DNA of 64,000 nucleotides. Origin: Halomonas eurihalina (GTDB lineage Bacteria; Pseudomonadota; Gammaproteobacteria; Pseudomonadales; Halomonadaceae). Under the pieces are notes generated by a model that did no database searches, was not told the origin of the DNA, and saw nothing but the letters and a program-made list of their open reading frames with translations. The position numbers were made by a program, and so were the translations under genes. Numbering within the stretch: the stretch's first letter is position 1; each line of letters starts with the position of its first letter. Of the stretch, positions 16,974 through 26,820 are shown one piece after another. The DNA lies in NCBI RefSeq assembly GCF_008274785.1, contig NZ_VTPU01000019.1:1-64000 (forward strand), written 5' to 3'.

Positions 16974-19900
16974 TTCACGGCCTCCTGCTGGTAGTCGTTG
17001 CCTTCGCCATCCAGCCAGTCGACGTGCTTCATCTTGCGTACCAGTACGAACTCGTCGCGGTTGGATCCGACGGTGCCGTAGTAGTTGAAGCCGTAGGCAA
17101 GCTGCGCATAGCCACCGATCATGTGGGTCGGCTTGGGACACACCCGGGTGACCGAGTTGTGGATGCCGCCGCGGGTGCCGGAGATCTCGGAGCCCGGCAC
17201 GTTCACGTTGCGCTCCTGGGCGTGGTACATCATCACCATGCCGTTCTTGACCCGCTGGCTGACCACCGCCCGGGCGGCGATGGAACCGTTGACGTTGTAC
17301 AGCTCGATCCAGTCGTTGTCCTCGATGCCTATCTCGGCGGCGTCGTCCTCGGAGAGCCAGACCACCGGCCCGCCGCGGTTCAGCGTCAGCATCAGCAGGT
17401 TGTCGGAGTAGGTGGAGTGGATCCCCCACTTCTGGTGAGGCGTGATGAAGTTCAACGCCTTGCTCGGGAAGCCGTTGTCGGCCGGCGGTTCGACGTACTT
17501 CGCCGCCTTGGTATTGATCGGCGGGCGATAGACCAACAGGCTCTCGCCGAAGGCGCGCATCCAGGCGTGATCCTGGTAGAACTGCTGGCGACCGCTGACG
17601 GTACGCCACGGAATCAGTTCATGAACGTTGGTGTAGCCGGCGTTGTAGGAAACGTGCTCGTCCTCGAGCCCCGACCAGGTGGGGCTGGAGATGATCTTGC
17701 GCGGCTGGGCGACGATGTCGCGGAAGCGGATCTTCTCCTCTTCCTTGTTGACGGCCAGATGGCTGTGGTCGCGTCCGGTGATCTTCGACAGCGCGCCCCA
17801 GGCCTTCACCGCCACCTGACCGTTGGTCTCCGGGGCGAGCGTCAGCACGGTCTCGGCGGCATCGATGGCACTCTCGATACAGGGGCGCCCCTTGGCCGGA
17901 CCCTCGAGCTTGCGCCGGTTCAGTTTTCCGAGCAGTTCGACTTCCTTGTCGGTGTTCCAGTTGATGCCCTTGCCGCCGTTGCCGAGCGCTTCCAGTGCCG
18001 GGCCAAGCGAGGTGAAGCGCTCATAGGTGGCCGGGTAGTCGCGCTTGACCTCGATCAACGCCGGCAGGGTCTTGCCGGGTACCGGCTCGCACTCGCCGCG
18101 CTTCCAGTCACGCACCTCGATCTGACCAAGCTCCCCGGGGGAATCATGCTGCAACGGCAGGGTGACCAGATCGGTCTCCTTGCCCAGATGCCCCACGCAG
18201 ACCCGGGAAAAGGCCTTGGCGATACCCTTGTAGATCTCCCAGTCGCTGCGCGACTCCCAGGCCGGGTCGGTGGCCGCGGTCAGAGGGTGGATGAAGGGAT
18301 GCATGTCGGAGGTGTTGAGATCGTCCTTCTCGTACCAGGTCGCCGTGGGCAGCACGATGTCCGAGTAGAGACAGGTGGTCGACATCCGGAAGTCCAGGGT
18401 CACCAGCAGGTCGAGCTTGCCCTCGGGTGCCGCATCGTGCCACTTCACCTCTTCTGGCTTGGTACCGCCCTCCTCGCCCAGATCCTTGCCCTGGAGGCCA
18501 TTGCGGGTGCCCAACAGATACTTGAGCATGTACTCGTGGCCCTTGCCCGAACTGCCCAGCAGATTGGAGCGCCAGATGAACATGTTGCGCGGGAAGTTCT
18601 GGGGGGCGTCGGGATCCTCGGCGGCGAATGCCAGCTCGCCGCTCTTCAAGCGCTCGACGACATAGTCGGCGGTGGACTGCCCCGCCTCGGCGGCGGATTT
18701 GGCCAGGTGCAGCGGATTGGTCGCGAGCTGCGGCGCGGATGGCAGCCAGCCCATGCGCTCGGCGCGCACGTTGAAGTCGATCAGGCTGCCCTGGTAATCG
18801 GCCGGGTTGGCCAGCGGCGAGAGAATCTCCTTGATCTCGAGCTTCTCGTAACGCCACTGCGAGGAATGGTTGTAGAAGAAGGAGGTGGAGTTCATGTGCC
18901 GCGGCGGGCGGGTCCAGTCCAGGCCGAAGGCCAGCGGCAGCCAGCCAGTCTGCGGGCGCAGCTTCTCCTGACCCACGTAGTGGGCCCAGCCACCGCCACT
19001 CTGACCGATGCAGCCACACATCACCAACATGTTGATCAGGCCGCGGTAGTTCATGTCCATGTGGTACCAGTGGTTCATGCCGGCACCGACGATGATCATC
19101 GAACGCCCACGGGTCTTGTCGGCATTGTCGGCAAACTCACGGGCGATGCGCGCGGCCTGCTCGGCGGGCACGCCGGTAATCTTCTCCTGCCAGGCCGGCG
19201 TATAGGGGCGAACCTGATCGTAGGCGGTGGCGCCGTCGTCGTCGCCCTCCTGACCGAAACCACGATCAATACCGTAGTTGGCGCACATCAGGTCGAACAC
19301 GGTGACCGCCAGCACCTCGCTACCGTCGGCCTTCTTGAGGCGCTTGGTGGGCAGGCAATGGAACAGCAGCTCGTCGCTGCCGCCTTCGTTGGCGACGTGC
19401 GTGAAGTGCTCGTGGGCGATGCCGCCGAAGTAGGGAAAGGCCACCTGGGCCACCTCGTCATGGTGCTCGGCCAAGGTCAGCAGCGGCTTGATCTCCGCGC
19501 CGTCGGCATCGCGCGACTCGAGGTTCCACTTGCCCTTTTCATGTGCGTTCTCGCCGTTCTTCTCGCCCCAGCGGAAGCCGATGGAACCGTGCGGCACCAC
19601 CAACTGATCGCGGGTCTCGTCCCAGGCCAGGGTCTTCCACTCGGGATTGTTGTCCTGCCCCAGGCTGGCCTCGAAGTCGCTGGCACGCATCTGGCGCCCC
19701 GGCGCATAGCTGCCGTCTTCGCGAGGCTCGAGCTCGACCAGCAAGGGCATGTCGGTGTAGCGCCGCACATAGTCGGTGAAGTAGGCACTCGGCTTGTCGA
19801 GGTGAAATTCCTTGAGGATGACATGGCCCATGGCCATGGCCAGGGCGGCATCGGTGCCCTGCTTGGCAGAGAGCCACTCGTCGGTGAGCTTGGAGACCTC

Positions 19901-20758
19901 GGCATAGTCCGGCGTGATGGAAACGGTCTTGGTGCCCTTGTAGCGCACCTCGGTGAAGAAGTGCGCATCCGGGGTACGTGTCTGGGGCACATTGGAGCCC
20001 CAGGCGATGATATAGCCCGAGTTGTACCAGTCAGCGGACTCCGGCACATCGGTCTGCTCGCCCCAGGTCTGGGGGCTGGCCGGCGGCAGGTCGCAGTACC
20101 AGTCGTAGAAGCTCATGCACACGCCACCGATCAGCGATAGATAGCGGCTGCCGGCGGCATAGCTGACCATCGACATGGCAGGAATCGGCGAAAAACCGAT
20201 GATGCGATCCGGGCCGTACTGCTTGGCGGTGTAGACGTTGGAGGCGGCGATCAGTTCGTTGAGCTCGTCCCAGTCGGCACGCACGAATCCCCCCATGCCG
20301 CGGGCCTGCTTGTAGCGCCGGGCGCGCTGCGGATCCTCGACGATCGTCGCCCAGGCCTCGACCGGGTCACGCTGTTCGGCCAACGCCTCGCGCCACAGCT
20401 CGAGCAGCGGCTTGCGGATCAACGGGTGCTTCAGGCGATTGGCGCTGTACAGGTACCAGGAGTAGCTGGCCCCACGCGGGCAGCCACGTGGCTCATGATT
20501 GGGCAGGTCGGGCCGGGTGCGCGGATAATCGGTCTGCTGGGTCTCCCAGGTGACCAGACCGTTCTTGACGTAAATTTTCCAACTGCATGAGCCGGTACAG
20601 TTCACTCCATGGGTCGAGCGCACAATCTTGTCGTGCTGCCAGCGCTGACGATAGCCGTTCTCCCAGCCCCGATCCTCTTCACGAAGCTCTCCGTGGCCAT
20701 GGGAGAAAGGAACTCGGGCCTTGCGAAAGAAGTTCAGCCGATCAATGAAATGACTCAT
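16970..20758 (-). CDS. narG: Respiratory nitrate reductase alpha subunit (catalytic)
   Basis: A 1262-residue Mo-bis-MGD enzyme, close to the 1247 of E. coli NarG, reducing nitrate to nitrite in the cytoplasm. The FS0 cluster ligands His50, Cys54 and Cys58 lie in THGVNCTGSCSW. YNSGYIIAWGSN carries the Asn-Ser-Gly segment close to the Mo site. The first ATG of the open frame is at 20827, but MSHFIDRLNFFRK at 20758 matches the family start. It is the first gene of narGHJI-ppiase-hemN and faces divergent narXL across a 280-bp regulatory gap. Confidence 0.97.
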   Translation of the reverse strand: MSHFIDRLNFFRKARVPFSHGHGELREEDRGWENGYRQRWQHDKIVRSTHGVNCTGSCSWKIYVKNGLVTWETQQTDYPRTRPDLPNHEPRGCPRGASYSWYLYSANRLKHPLIRKPLLELWREALAEQRDPVEAWATIVEDPQRARRYKQARGMGGFVRADWDELNELIAASNVYTAKQYGPDRIIGFSPIPAMSMVSYAAGSRYLSLIGGVCMSFYDWYCDLPPASPQTWGEQTDVPESADWYNSGYIIAWGSNVPQTRTPDAHFFTEVRYKGTKTVSITPDYAEVSKLTDEWLSAKQGTDAALAMAMGHVILKEFHLDKPSAYFTDYVRRYTDMPLLVELEPREDGSYAPGRQMRASDFEASLGQDNNPEWKTLAWDETRDQLVVPHGSIGFRWGEKNGENAHEKGKWNLESRDADGAEIKPLLTLAEHHDEVAQVAFPYFGGIAHEHFTHVANEGGSDELLFHCLPTKRLKKADGSEVLAVTVFDLMCANYGIDRGFGQEGDDDGATAYDQVRPYTPAWQEKITGVPAEQAARIAREFADNADKTRGRSMIIVGAGMNHWYHMDMNYRGLINMLVMCGCIGQSGGGWAHYVGQEKLRPQTGWLPLAFGLDWTRPPRHMNSTSFFYNHSSQWRYEKLEIKEILSPLANPADYQGSLIDFNVRAERMGWLPSAPQLATNPLHLAKSAAEAGQSTADYVVERLKSGELAFAAEDPDAPQNFPRNMFIWRSNLLGSSGKGHEYMLKYLLGTRNGLQGKDLGEEGGTKPEEVKWHDAAPEGKLDLLVTLDFRMSTTCLYSDIVLPTATWYEKDDLNTSDMHPFIHPLTAATDPAWESRSDWEIYKGIAKAFSRVCVGHLGKETDLVTLPLQHDSPGELGQIEVRDWKRGECEPVPGKTLPALIEVKRDYPATYERFTSLGPALEALGNGGKGINWNTDKEVELLGKLNRRKLEGPAKGRPCIESAIDAAETVLTLAPETNGQVAVKAWGALSKITGRDHSHLAVNKEEEKIRFRDIVAQPRKIISSPTWSGLEDEHVSYNAGYTNVHELIPWRTVSGRQQFYQDHAWMRAFGESLLVYRPPINTKAAKYVEPPADNGFPSKALNFITPHQKWGIHSTYSDNLLMLTLNRGGPVVWLSEDDAAEIGIEDNDWIELYNVNGSIAARAVVSQRVKNGMVMMYHAQERNVNVPGSEISGTRGGIHNSVTRVCPKPTHMIGGYAQLAYGFNYYGTVGSNRDEFVLVRKMKHVDWLDGEGNDYQQEAVK

Positions 20759-20853
20759 GGTGGCTCTCCAGGCTCCTCGAAATCTGCATGACCACCGGGT
20801 CCCGCCCGTAATGAATGGGCCGGTCATCCCAGCGTGGTCATCGTGGGTAAGGA

Positions 20854-20867
20854 TTCTGGGCGATCAA
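20854..20867 (-). promoter_or_regulatory. FNR/ANR-like box upstream of narG
   Basis: On the minus strand TTGATcgccCAGAA has a perfect left half site and 3 of 5 bases of the right. Centred about 103 bp before the narG ATG, it would allow class II activation with a leader of about 60 nt. The same TTGAT-N4-CAGAA variant occurs before narK at 23665. Confidence 0.5.
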
Positions 20868-20887
20868 AGCGCCGATTACTGCCTGGT

Positions 20888-20924
20888 TACCCCTATATCG
20901 TCCGCTTCTACCTCCAAGGTGATA
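20888..20924. promoter_or_regulatory. NarL heptamers between narG and narX
   Basis: TACCCCT at 20888-20894 matches the TACYYMT heptamer exactly. A second element at 20909-20924, TACCTCC-AA-GGTGATA, resembles the 7-2-7 arrangement with one strong and one degenerate arm. Both lie upstream of the FNR-like box relative to narG, where NarL would act as an activator. Confidence 0.45.
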
Positions 20925-21038
20925 CACGACACTTCCTCCATGGGCACATCGGCGATATCGAGGGGCATGCCTGATGGGGAAGCGCCGGTCAGCTAGGGTA
21001 TAGTGACGCCCATCGCTCACGCCTCCTCCGGAGCCCCG

Positions 21039-22904
21039 ATGAAACTGCTACAACGCTCTCTGGCAGCCCGTATTACGGCTTCGTTGCTGGCAATCAGCAC
21101 CATGGCGTTGATCAGTATCGCCGTGACCACCTGGGTCGCCGACGGCAGTCGAGGGGATGCCGCCACCATCAACTGGGCCGGGTCGTTGCGCATGAACACC
21201 TACCAGGTGATCACCGCCCTGCAGCGCTACCAGCAGGAACCGGGTGCTGCACAGCGCCAGCAGGTCGCAGAGATGGCGGAGCGTTTCACCGACCGACTGG
21301 GCAATCCACAGCCGATCGACTCCCTGCGGATATCCGACAAGCATCCAATACGCACTCACTACCAGCAACTCGAGCGCCACTGGCAGAACCAGCTAGCCCC
21401 ACGAGTCGTCGCCGCCATCGACGACGATACCCAAATTGCCCCGCTTATCCATGAGCTGGAAAGGCAGGTCAACGACGTCGACCAGATGGTTTCGCTGCTC
21501 GAGCGACACAGCAACACCAAGCTTCAGCGCCTCGGTACACTACAGCTTTTCTTCCTGGCACTGACGATGATCGTCGTTGCCATCGCCCTCTACGAAATCC
21601 GCCACAACCTGGTGCGACCACTGCGCCAACTGGTGGTCCTGGCGCGCGAAGCCAGCCGGCACAATTTCAAGCATCGCAGTCAATTGCAGGGCGATGACGA
21701 ACTGGCCCTGCTCGGTCGAACCCTGGACAGCATGGCCACCGAGCTGGGTACCAGTTACGCCGAGCTACAGGACCGGGTATCACGCAAGAAACAGGAGCTG
21801 GCCCGTAGCAACGCCGCCATGCAGATCCTGCATGATGGTAGCCGGGCCCTCTATGGAGGTGGCAACGACCTGTGTACCAGCGCCGCCCCCATGCTGCGCC
21901 GCCTGGAGGAACTGCTCGAGATCGGCCCGATCGGGTTATCGCTGCATGATCCTTTCGATCATCGCGAAGTGCCCATTCTCGTCACCCATTCGCCATCCCG
22001 GCCGGCCTACTGCCGCGATCACGACTGCAATGCCTGTTTGATCGATCCCAGCCCCGAGGTATTCACCGACGAGGGCAGCGAGGGGCTCGAGCGTCTACTG
22101 CTGCCCGTGAGCGTCAGTACCACGCTGCTCGGTACTCTCGAAGTTTACTATCCCGCCGAGCTTGGGCTCACCGACAGCACTCGACGCCTGCTCAATGCCC
22201 TCACCGATCAACTGGCCACGGCGGTCTATCTGCAGCGACGCATCGAACAGCAACAACAGGTATCACTGATGCACGAACGGACCATCATTGCCCGTGAACT
22301 GCATGATTCCCTCGCCCAGTCGCTGTCCTACCTGAAGATTCAGGTCGCCCGTCTGGAGCGCATGCAATCCAAAGGTCTGTCCCGAGAGGATCAGGCGCCG
22401 GTGTTCGACGAGCTGCGCACCGGGCTGGACAGCGCCTACCGCCAGCTGCGCGAACTGCTCACGACCTTCCGGCTGCGCTTCGACGGCCCGGGCCTGCAGA
22501 GCAGCCTGAGCCAGACCGTCTCAGAGTTCAGCGAACGCCTGGACTTTGCGGTGGAGTTCGATTTCGACGTACCGCCGCAACTGCTCAACCCCAACGAAGA
22601 AATCCACGTGCTGCAGATCGTCCGCGAGGCCCTGGCCAACATCCTCAAGCATGCCCATGCCCATTGGGCCCGCGTCAGTGTACGTTTCGTCGAGGCTCAC
22701 CTGAGGGTCATCATCGAGGACAATGGCGTCGGCCTGGAAAGCGATGTTTCGCCGCCGATGCACCATGGCTTGGTGATCATGCGTGATCGTGCCGATACCC
22801 TGGGAGGCAATCTCCAGGTGCGCAGGCGCGATGTCGGCGGTACCCTCGTAGCCCTCGATTTCACCCCACAGACGGCTCGGCTGATTGCCCAGCAGACAGC
22901 CTGA
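21039..22904 (+). CDS. narX: Nitrate/nitrite sensor histidine kinase NarX
   Basis: A 621-residue membrane kinase. A first helix (about residues 11-33) precedes a periplasmic domain with a clear P-box (ATINWAGSLRMNTYQV). A second helix leads to HAMP, a coiled linker and a GAF-like central module with a Cys cluster (YCRDHDCNACLID). The HisKA_3 dimerisation domain has phosphoacceptor His422 in ARELHDSLAQSLSYLK, followed by an HATPase domain (EDNGVGLE). It senses nitrate and nitrite and phosphorylates NarL, encoded 29 bp downstream. The start at 21039 is set by CGGAG. Confidence 0.93.
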   Translation: MKLLQRSLAARITASLLAISTMALISIAVTTWVADGSRGDAATINWAGSLRMNTYQVITALQRYQQEPGAAQRQQVAEMAERFTDRLGNPQPIDSLRISDKHPIRTHYQQLERHWQNQLAPRVVAAIDDDTQIAPLIHELERQVNDVDQMVSLLERHSNTKLQRLGTLQLFFLALTMIVVAIALYEIRHNLVRPLRQLVVLAREASRHNFKHRSQLQGDDELALLGRTLDSMATELGTSYAELQDRVSRKKQELARSNAAMQILHDGSRALYGGGNDLCTSAAPMLRRLEELLEIGPIGLSLHDPFDHREVPILVTHSPSRPAYCRDHDCNACLIDPSPEVFTDEGSEGLERLLLPVSVSTTLLGTLEVYYPAELGLTDSTRRLLNALTDQLATAVYLQRRIEQQQQVSLMHERTIIARELHDSLAQSLSYLKIQVARLERMQSKGLSREDQAPVFDELRTGLDSAYRQLRELLTTFRLRFDGPGLQSSLSQTVSEFSERLDFAVEFDFDVPPQLLNPNEEIHVLQIVREALANILKHAHAHWARVSVRFVEAHLRVIIEDNGVGLESDVSPPMHHGLVIMRDRADTLGGNLQVRRRDVGGTLVALDFTPQTARLIAQQTA

Positions 22905-22933
22905 GCGTCGCCGGCCAGCCAGAGATCCGCCAG

Positions 22934-23593
22934 ATGACTCAGTCTCACGACACCGCCAGCATCCTGATCATCGACGACCACCCGTTGCTGCGACGCGGCG
23001 TGCTCCAGCTACTCGAGCTCGAGGACGACCTGGTCCTCGTCGGCGAGGCGGGTACGCCCGCAGAAGGCCTGCGTCTGGCCGATGAACGCGATCCCGACCT
23101 GATCCTGCTCGATCTCAACATGCCCGACATGGACGGCATCGAGACCCTCAAGCGACTGCGCGCCAACGAGTTCGCCGGGCGCATCGTAATCTTCACCGTT
23201 TCCGATCACGAGGAAGACGTGGTCGCCGCCCTGCATGCCGGCGCCGATGGCTATCTACTCAAGGACATGGATCCGGACGACATGGTCCACCAGCTACGCC
23301 AGGCAGCGCTGGGCCGCATGGTGATCAGCGACAGTCTGGCCTCGTTGCTCGCCGAAGCATTGCGCAATCAGAAAGGCCAGCCTGCCGCCCCGGACATTCA
23401 TAGCCTGACCCAGCGCGAGCGGGAGATCCTGCGTGAACTGGCCATGGGACTGTCCAACAAGTTGATCGCCCGCCGACTCGACATCACCGAAGGTACGGTC
23501 AAGGTGCACGTCAAGCATCTGCTCAAGAAGCTCAACCTGCGCTCACGGGTCGAAGCTGCCGTATGGGCCGTACAGGAAGGCATGGGGAGATAA
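22934..23593 (+). CDS. narL: Nitrate/nitrite response regulator NarL
   Basis: A 219-residue response regulator. Phosphoacceptor Asp60 lies in LLDLNMPDMDG and the LuxR-type helix-turn-helix in LTQREREILRELAMGLSNKLIARRL...EGTVKVHVKHLLKKL. Phosphorylated NarL binds TACYYMT heptamers, candidates for which occur before narG and narK here. It follows narX with a 29-bp spacer and is surely co-transcribed. Confidence 0.95.
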   Translation: MTQSHDTASILIIDDHPLLRRGVLQLLELEDDLVLVGEAGTPAEGLRLADERDPDLILLDLNMPDMDGIETLKRLRANEFAGRIVIFTVSDHEEDVVAALHAGADGYLLKDMDPDDMVHQLRQAALGRMVISDSLASLLAEALRNQKGQPAAPDIHSLTQREREILRELAMGLSNKLIARRLDITEGTVKVHVKHLLKKLNLRSRVEAAVWAVQEGMGR

Positions 23594-23664
23594 GGGGAAA
23601 TACCTCCGATGATCCGGCCCGCTCTTCCGGCCTGTCCCGTAGCACCGACATGTCATCCAACTCC

Positions 23665-23678
23665 TTGATCCAGCAGAA
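23665..23678 (+). promoter_or_regulatory. FNR/ANR-like box upstream of narK
   Basis: TTGATccagCAGAA, the same half-degenerate form as the narG box. It would make the transporter genes oxygen-responsive independently of narXL. Confidence 0.5.
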
Positions 23679-23697
23679 AACTGGTGTTTTCCACCTC

Positions 23698-23713
23698 TAC
23701 CTCAAAGGAGGTA
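23698..23713. promoter_or_regulatory. 7-2-7 NarL inverted repeat upstream of narK
   Basis: TACCTCA-AA-GGAGGTA forms two oppositely oriented heptamers separated by 2 bp, the geometry preferred by NarL dimers. It is centred 34 bp downstream of the FNR-like box, so it may overlap the core promoter or lie at its start; the promoter itself was not resolved. Confidence 0.6.
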
Positions 23714-23825
23714 TTCGGCTGATTTCACGGCGTTTTTGACGCATTTCTCCATCGCCATCCCCGGCGTATCTTTCCCGACACAGCCCCTCATGGGGCCCAT
23801 CGTGAATATCAGGGGGAAATGCGCC

Positions 23826-25478
23826 ATGGACCGAGAGCGTGTCGACGCTGTACGCCGTGCAGACGAGCACGGCCTCCCACCGAAGGGTGGCAGACCCAAC
23901 GCCGATATCGAGCACTGGGATGTCGAGGATACGGCTTTCTGGGAGACCCACGGGGGCCGGGTCGCCAATCGCAATCTGTGGATTTCCATACCCAGCCTGG
24001 CGATGGGATTCGCCATCTGGATGATGTGGGGCATGATCACCACGCAGATGCAGAACCTGGGCTTCCCTTTCACGGTGGACCAGCTCTTCACCTTGACCGC
24101 CATCAGCGGCCTTTCCGGCGCCACCCTGAGAATCCCCGCTTCTTTCATGATCCGCATCGCCGGCGGCCGCAACACCATCTTCCTGACCACCGCCCTGCTG
24201 ATGATTCCAGCCCTGGGCACCGGTCTCGCCCTGATGAACCCGCAGACGCCCTTCTGGGTCTTTCAGGCCCTGGCCCTGCTCTCGGGTATCGGCGGCGGCA
24301 ACTTCGCCTGCTCCATGAGCAACATCTCGACCTTCTTCCCGAAAGCACAGCAAGGCTATGCGCTGGGCATGAATGCCGGACTGGGCAACTTCGGCGTCAC
24401 CACCATGCAGATCCTGGTTCCGCTGGTGATGACCGTGGGCCTGTTCGGCGTCCTCGCCGGCGCCCCCATGCCACTGCAAAGCACCAGCGGAACGCTCATC
24501 GGTCGTATCGAAGCCGGTACCGATGCCTGGATACAGAACGCCGCCCTGATCTGGCTGGTGTTTCTGATTCCCCTGGCCCTCGCCTGCTGGTTCGGCATGA
24601 ATAACCTGCGCACCATCACCCCGCAGCCAGGCAGCCCCGCCTCGGCCTTCGGCAAGATACTCGGCTTCTATGGCGTGGGCATCGTCACCTCGGTGGTGGG
24701 CGTACTGACCCTGGGCTGGATCAGCATGTGGGTCGCCTTACCGGTCACCATCCTGCTGACGCTCGCCGCACTGCGTTCGCTGCCCGGTAATATCAAGCCG
24801 GCCATCCAGCAGCAGTTCTCCATCTTCTCGAACAAACACACCTGGTCGATGACGGTGCTCTACATTCTCACCTTCGGCTCTTTCATCGGCTTTTCCGCCG
24901 CCTTGCCGCTCTCCATCAACGTCATCTTCGGCAACATGATGGACGTGGCCGCCGATGGCAGCCTGATCCGGGTCCCCAACCCGGATGCCCCCAGCGCCCT
25001 GACCTGGTCCTGGATGGGTGCCTTCGTGGGCGCCCTGATTCGCCCGGTGGGCGGCTGGATCTCCGACAAGGTCGGCGGTTCCATCGTCACCCAGATCATC
25101 TCCGCCATCATGGTGGTGGCCTCCATCGCAACCGGCTACGTGATGATGCTCGCCTACAACGCCGCCGACCCAAACCAGTATTTCTGGATTTTCCTGGCAC
25201 TGTTCATCGTGATGTTCGCGGCCAGCGGCATCGGCAACGGTTCCACCTTCCGCAGCATCGGCGTGATCTTCGATACCCAGCAGAAAGGCCCGGTGCTGGG
25301 CTGGAGCTCGGCGATTGCCGCCTATGGGGCCTTCATCGCCCCACAAGTGATCGGCGGGCAGATCAAGGCTGGCACTCCGGAACTCGCCATGTACGGTTTC
25401 GCCGTTTTCTATGCGCTCTGTCTGGTAGTGAACTGGTGGTTCTATCTGCGCAGCAACGCCTACGTGAAAAACCCCTGA
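23826..25478 (+). CDS. narK: NarK-type nitrate/nitrite transporter with an enlarged central loop
   Basis: A 550-residue MFS protein. Signatures include RNLWISIPSL, the nitrate signature GGGNFACSMSNISTFFP near residue 157, and GNGSTFRSIGVIF. These match the E. coli NarK (type II, antiporter) group, which is about 463 residues. The excess is largely a central insertion with two extra hydrophobic segments near residues 278-316, between the usual helices 6 and 7. The ATG at 23826 has an AGGGGGAA site; one at 23736 is in frame but unlikely. It starts the narK pair. Confidence 0.88.
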   Translation: MDRERVDAVRRADEHGLPPKGGRPNADIEHWDVEDTAFWETHGGRVANRNLWISIPSLAMGFAIWMMWGMITTQMQNLGFPFTVDQLFTLTAISGLSGATLRIPASFMIRIAGGRNTIFLTTALLMIPALGTGLALMNPQTPFWVFQALALLSGIGGGNFACSMSNISTFFPKAQQGYALGMNAGLGNFGVTTMQILVPLVMTVGLFGVLAGAPMPLQSTSGTLIGRIEAGTDAWIQNAALIWLVFLIPLALACWFGMNNLRTITPQPGSPASAFGKILGFYGVGIVTSVVGVLTLGWISMWVALPVTILLTLAALRSLPGNIKPAIQQQFSIFSNKHTWSMTVLYILTFGSFIGFSAALPLSINVIFGNMMDVAADGSLIRVPNPDAPSALTWSWMGAFVGALIRPVGGWISDKVGGSIVTQIISAIMVVASIATGYVMMLAYNAADPNQYFWIFLALFIVMFAASGIGNGSTFRSIGVIFDTQQKGPVLGWSSAIAAYGAFIAPQVIGGQIKAGTPELAMYGFAVFYALCLVVNWWFYLRSNAYVKNP

Positions 25479-25541
25479 CATCGACGTCGTGACGACAACG
25501 GCAGATCGCAGCACCCAACGCTCAGGTAGGAGAAACAAAAA

Positions 25542-26807
25542 ATGGCCTCCCATCGCTTCAAGCAGAATTCGATTCTGGTGGCCAATACATTCGCCTTCAC
25601 CATGTGCTTCATGGTGTGGACGATGTTCGGCGAAATCGGCGTACCCATCGCCGAGCAGCTCGATCTCAATGGCACCCAGTTCGGTATCCTCACCGCGATC
25701 CCCATCCTGACGGGGTCGCTGAGCCGTCTACCCTTGGGCGCCATGACCGACCGCTACGGCGGCCGCCCGGTATTCCTCGGCGTACTGATCGCCGTGGTGC
25801 CCGCCATCTGGTTGACCCAGTTCGCCACGCAGTATTGGCAACTGCTGGCCTTGGGCGCCTGCATCGGCCTGGTCGGCGGCAACTTCTCGGTAGGCATCAC
25901 CTACACCGCCAAGTGGTTCGAGAAAGAATGCCAGGGCCTGGCCATGGGCATCTTCGGTGCCGGCAACGCCGGCGCCGCCGTCACCAAGTACATCGCGCCC
26001 ACGGTGATCATCATGCTGGGCTGGCAATCGGTGCCCAATCTCTATGCAGCGATCATGCTGATCACCATCCTGCTGTTCTGGTTCTTCACCTATAGCGACC
26101 CGACTCATCGGCGCCCCCAGGGGACATCGCTACGCGCACAGTTGAAGGTGCTCAACGATCCCAGGGTATGGAAATACTGCCAATATTACTCAGTGGTGTT
26201 CGGTGGCTACGTGGGAGTCTCGCTGTGGCTGACCCGTTACTACATGAACGAGTACGGCCTGGGCATCCAGTTGGCGGCGGTGATCGCCACCGTCTTCGTG
26301 CTGCCCTCCGGCGTGATTCGCGCCTTCGGCGGCTGGCTTTCCGATCGCTTCGGAGCGCATACCGTCACCTGGACCTGCATGTGGGCCAGCCTGATCGCCC
26401 TGTTCATCATGTCCTACCCGGCCACCCATTACAGCGTACAGGCCGCCGGTGGCCAGGGTACCGTGGAATTCAGCTTCGGCATTCCGGTATGGCTGTTCAC
26501 GGCGGCGCTGTTCGTGGTGGGTATCGCCTGGGGCATCGGCAAGGCCTCGGTGTTCAAGTACCTATCCAACGAGTACGACGAGAACCTGGGCCTCGTCTCC
26601 GGCATCGTCGGGCTGGCTGGCGGGCTGGGCGGCTTTCTCCTTCCGATCATGTTCGGCGCCCTGGTCGATCTCACCGGCGTGGCCACCACAGTATGGATGC
26701 TCTGCTTCGGCGTAACCCTGGTCTCCATCATCTGGATGTGGTGGACCGAACGCCGGGCCCCGATCCTGACCCGTGAAAAAAAGCCCACACCCTCAGCCAC
26801 TCGCTAA
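25542..26807 (+). CDS. NarK1-type nitrate transporter (MFS)
   Basis: A 421-residue, 12-helix MFS protein. RLPLGAMTDRYGGRP is the MFS loop and GGNFSVGITYTAKWFEKECQGLAMGIFGAGNAGA the nitrate signature region. The sequence type matches NarK1 proteins, usually regarded as nitrate/proton symporters, complementing the antiporter-type NarK encoded before it. Paired type I and type II transporters are typical of denitrifying gammaproteobacteria. It lies 63 bp after narK and 13 bp before the Yip1-like gene. Confidence 0.9.
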   Translation: MASHRFKQNSILVANTFAFTMCFMVWTMFGEIGVPIAEQLDLNGTQFGILTAIPILTGSLSRLPLGAMTDRYGGRPVFLGVLIAVVPAIWLTQFATQYWQLLALGACIGLVGGNFSVGITYTAKWFEKECQGLAMGIFGAGNAGAAVTKYIAPTVIIMLGWQSVPNLYAAIMLITILLFWFFTYSDPTHRRPQGTSLRAQLKVLNDPRVWKYCQYYSVVFGGYVGVSLWLTRYYMNEYGLGIQLAAVIATVFVLPSGVIRAFGGWLSDRFGAHTVTWTCMWASLIALFIMSYPATHYSVQAAGGQGTVEFSFGIPVWLFTAALFVVGIAWGIGKASVFKYLSNEYDENLGLVSGIVGLAGGLGGFLLPIMFGALVDLTGVATTVWMLCFGVTLVSIIWMWWTERRAPILTREKKPTPSATR

Positions 26808-26820
26808 CGGGAGCCCGAAC

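Noticed and set aside
15372..16994. A 540-codon open frame antisense to narH
   Set aside because: It is the mirror of the conserved narH frame, with low-complexity composition and no family resemblance.
17024..20140. A 1038-codon open frame antisense to narG
   Set aside because: It runs opposite a complete, strongly conserved gene, has no recognisable domain and reads as a GC-driven shadow.
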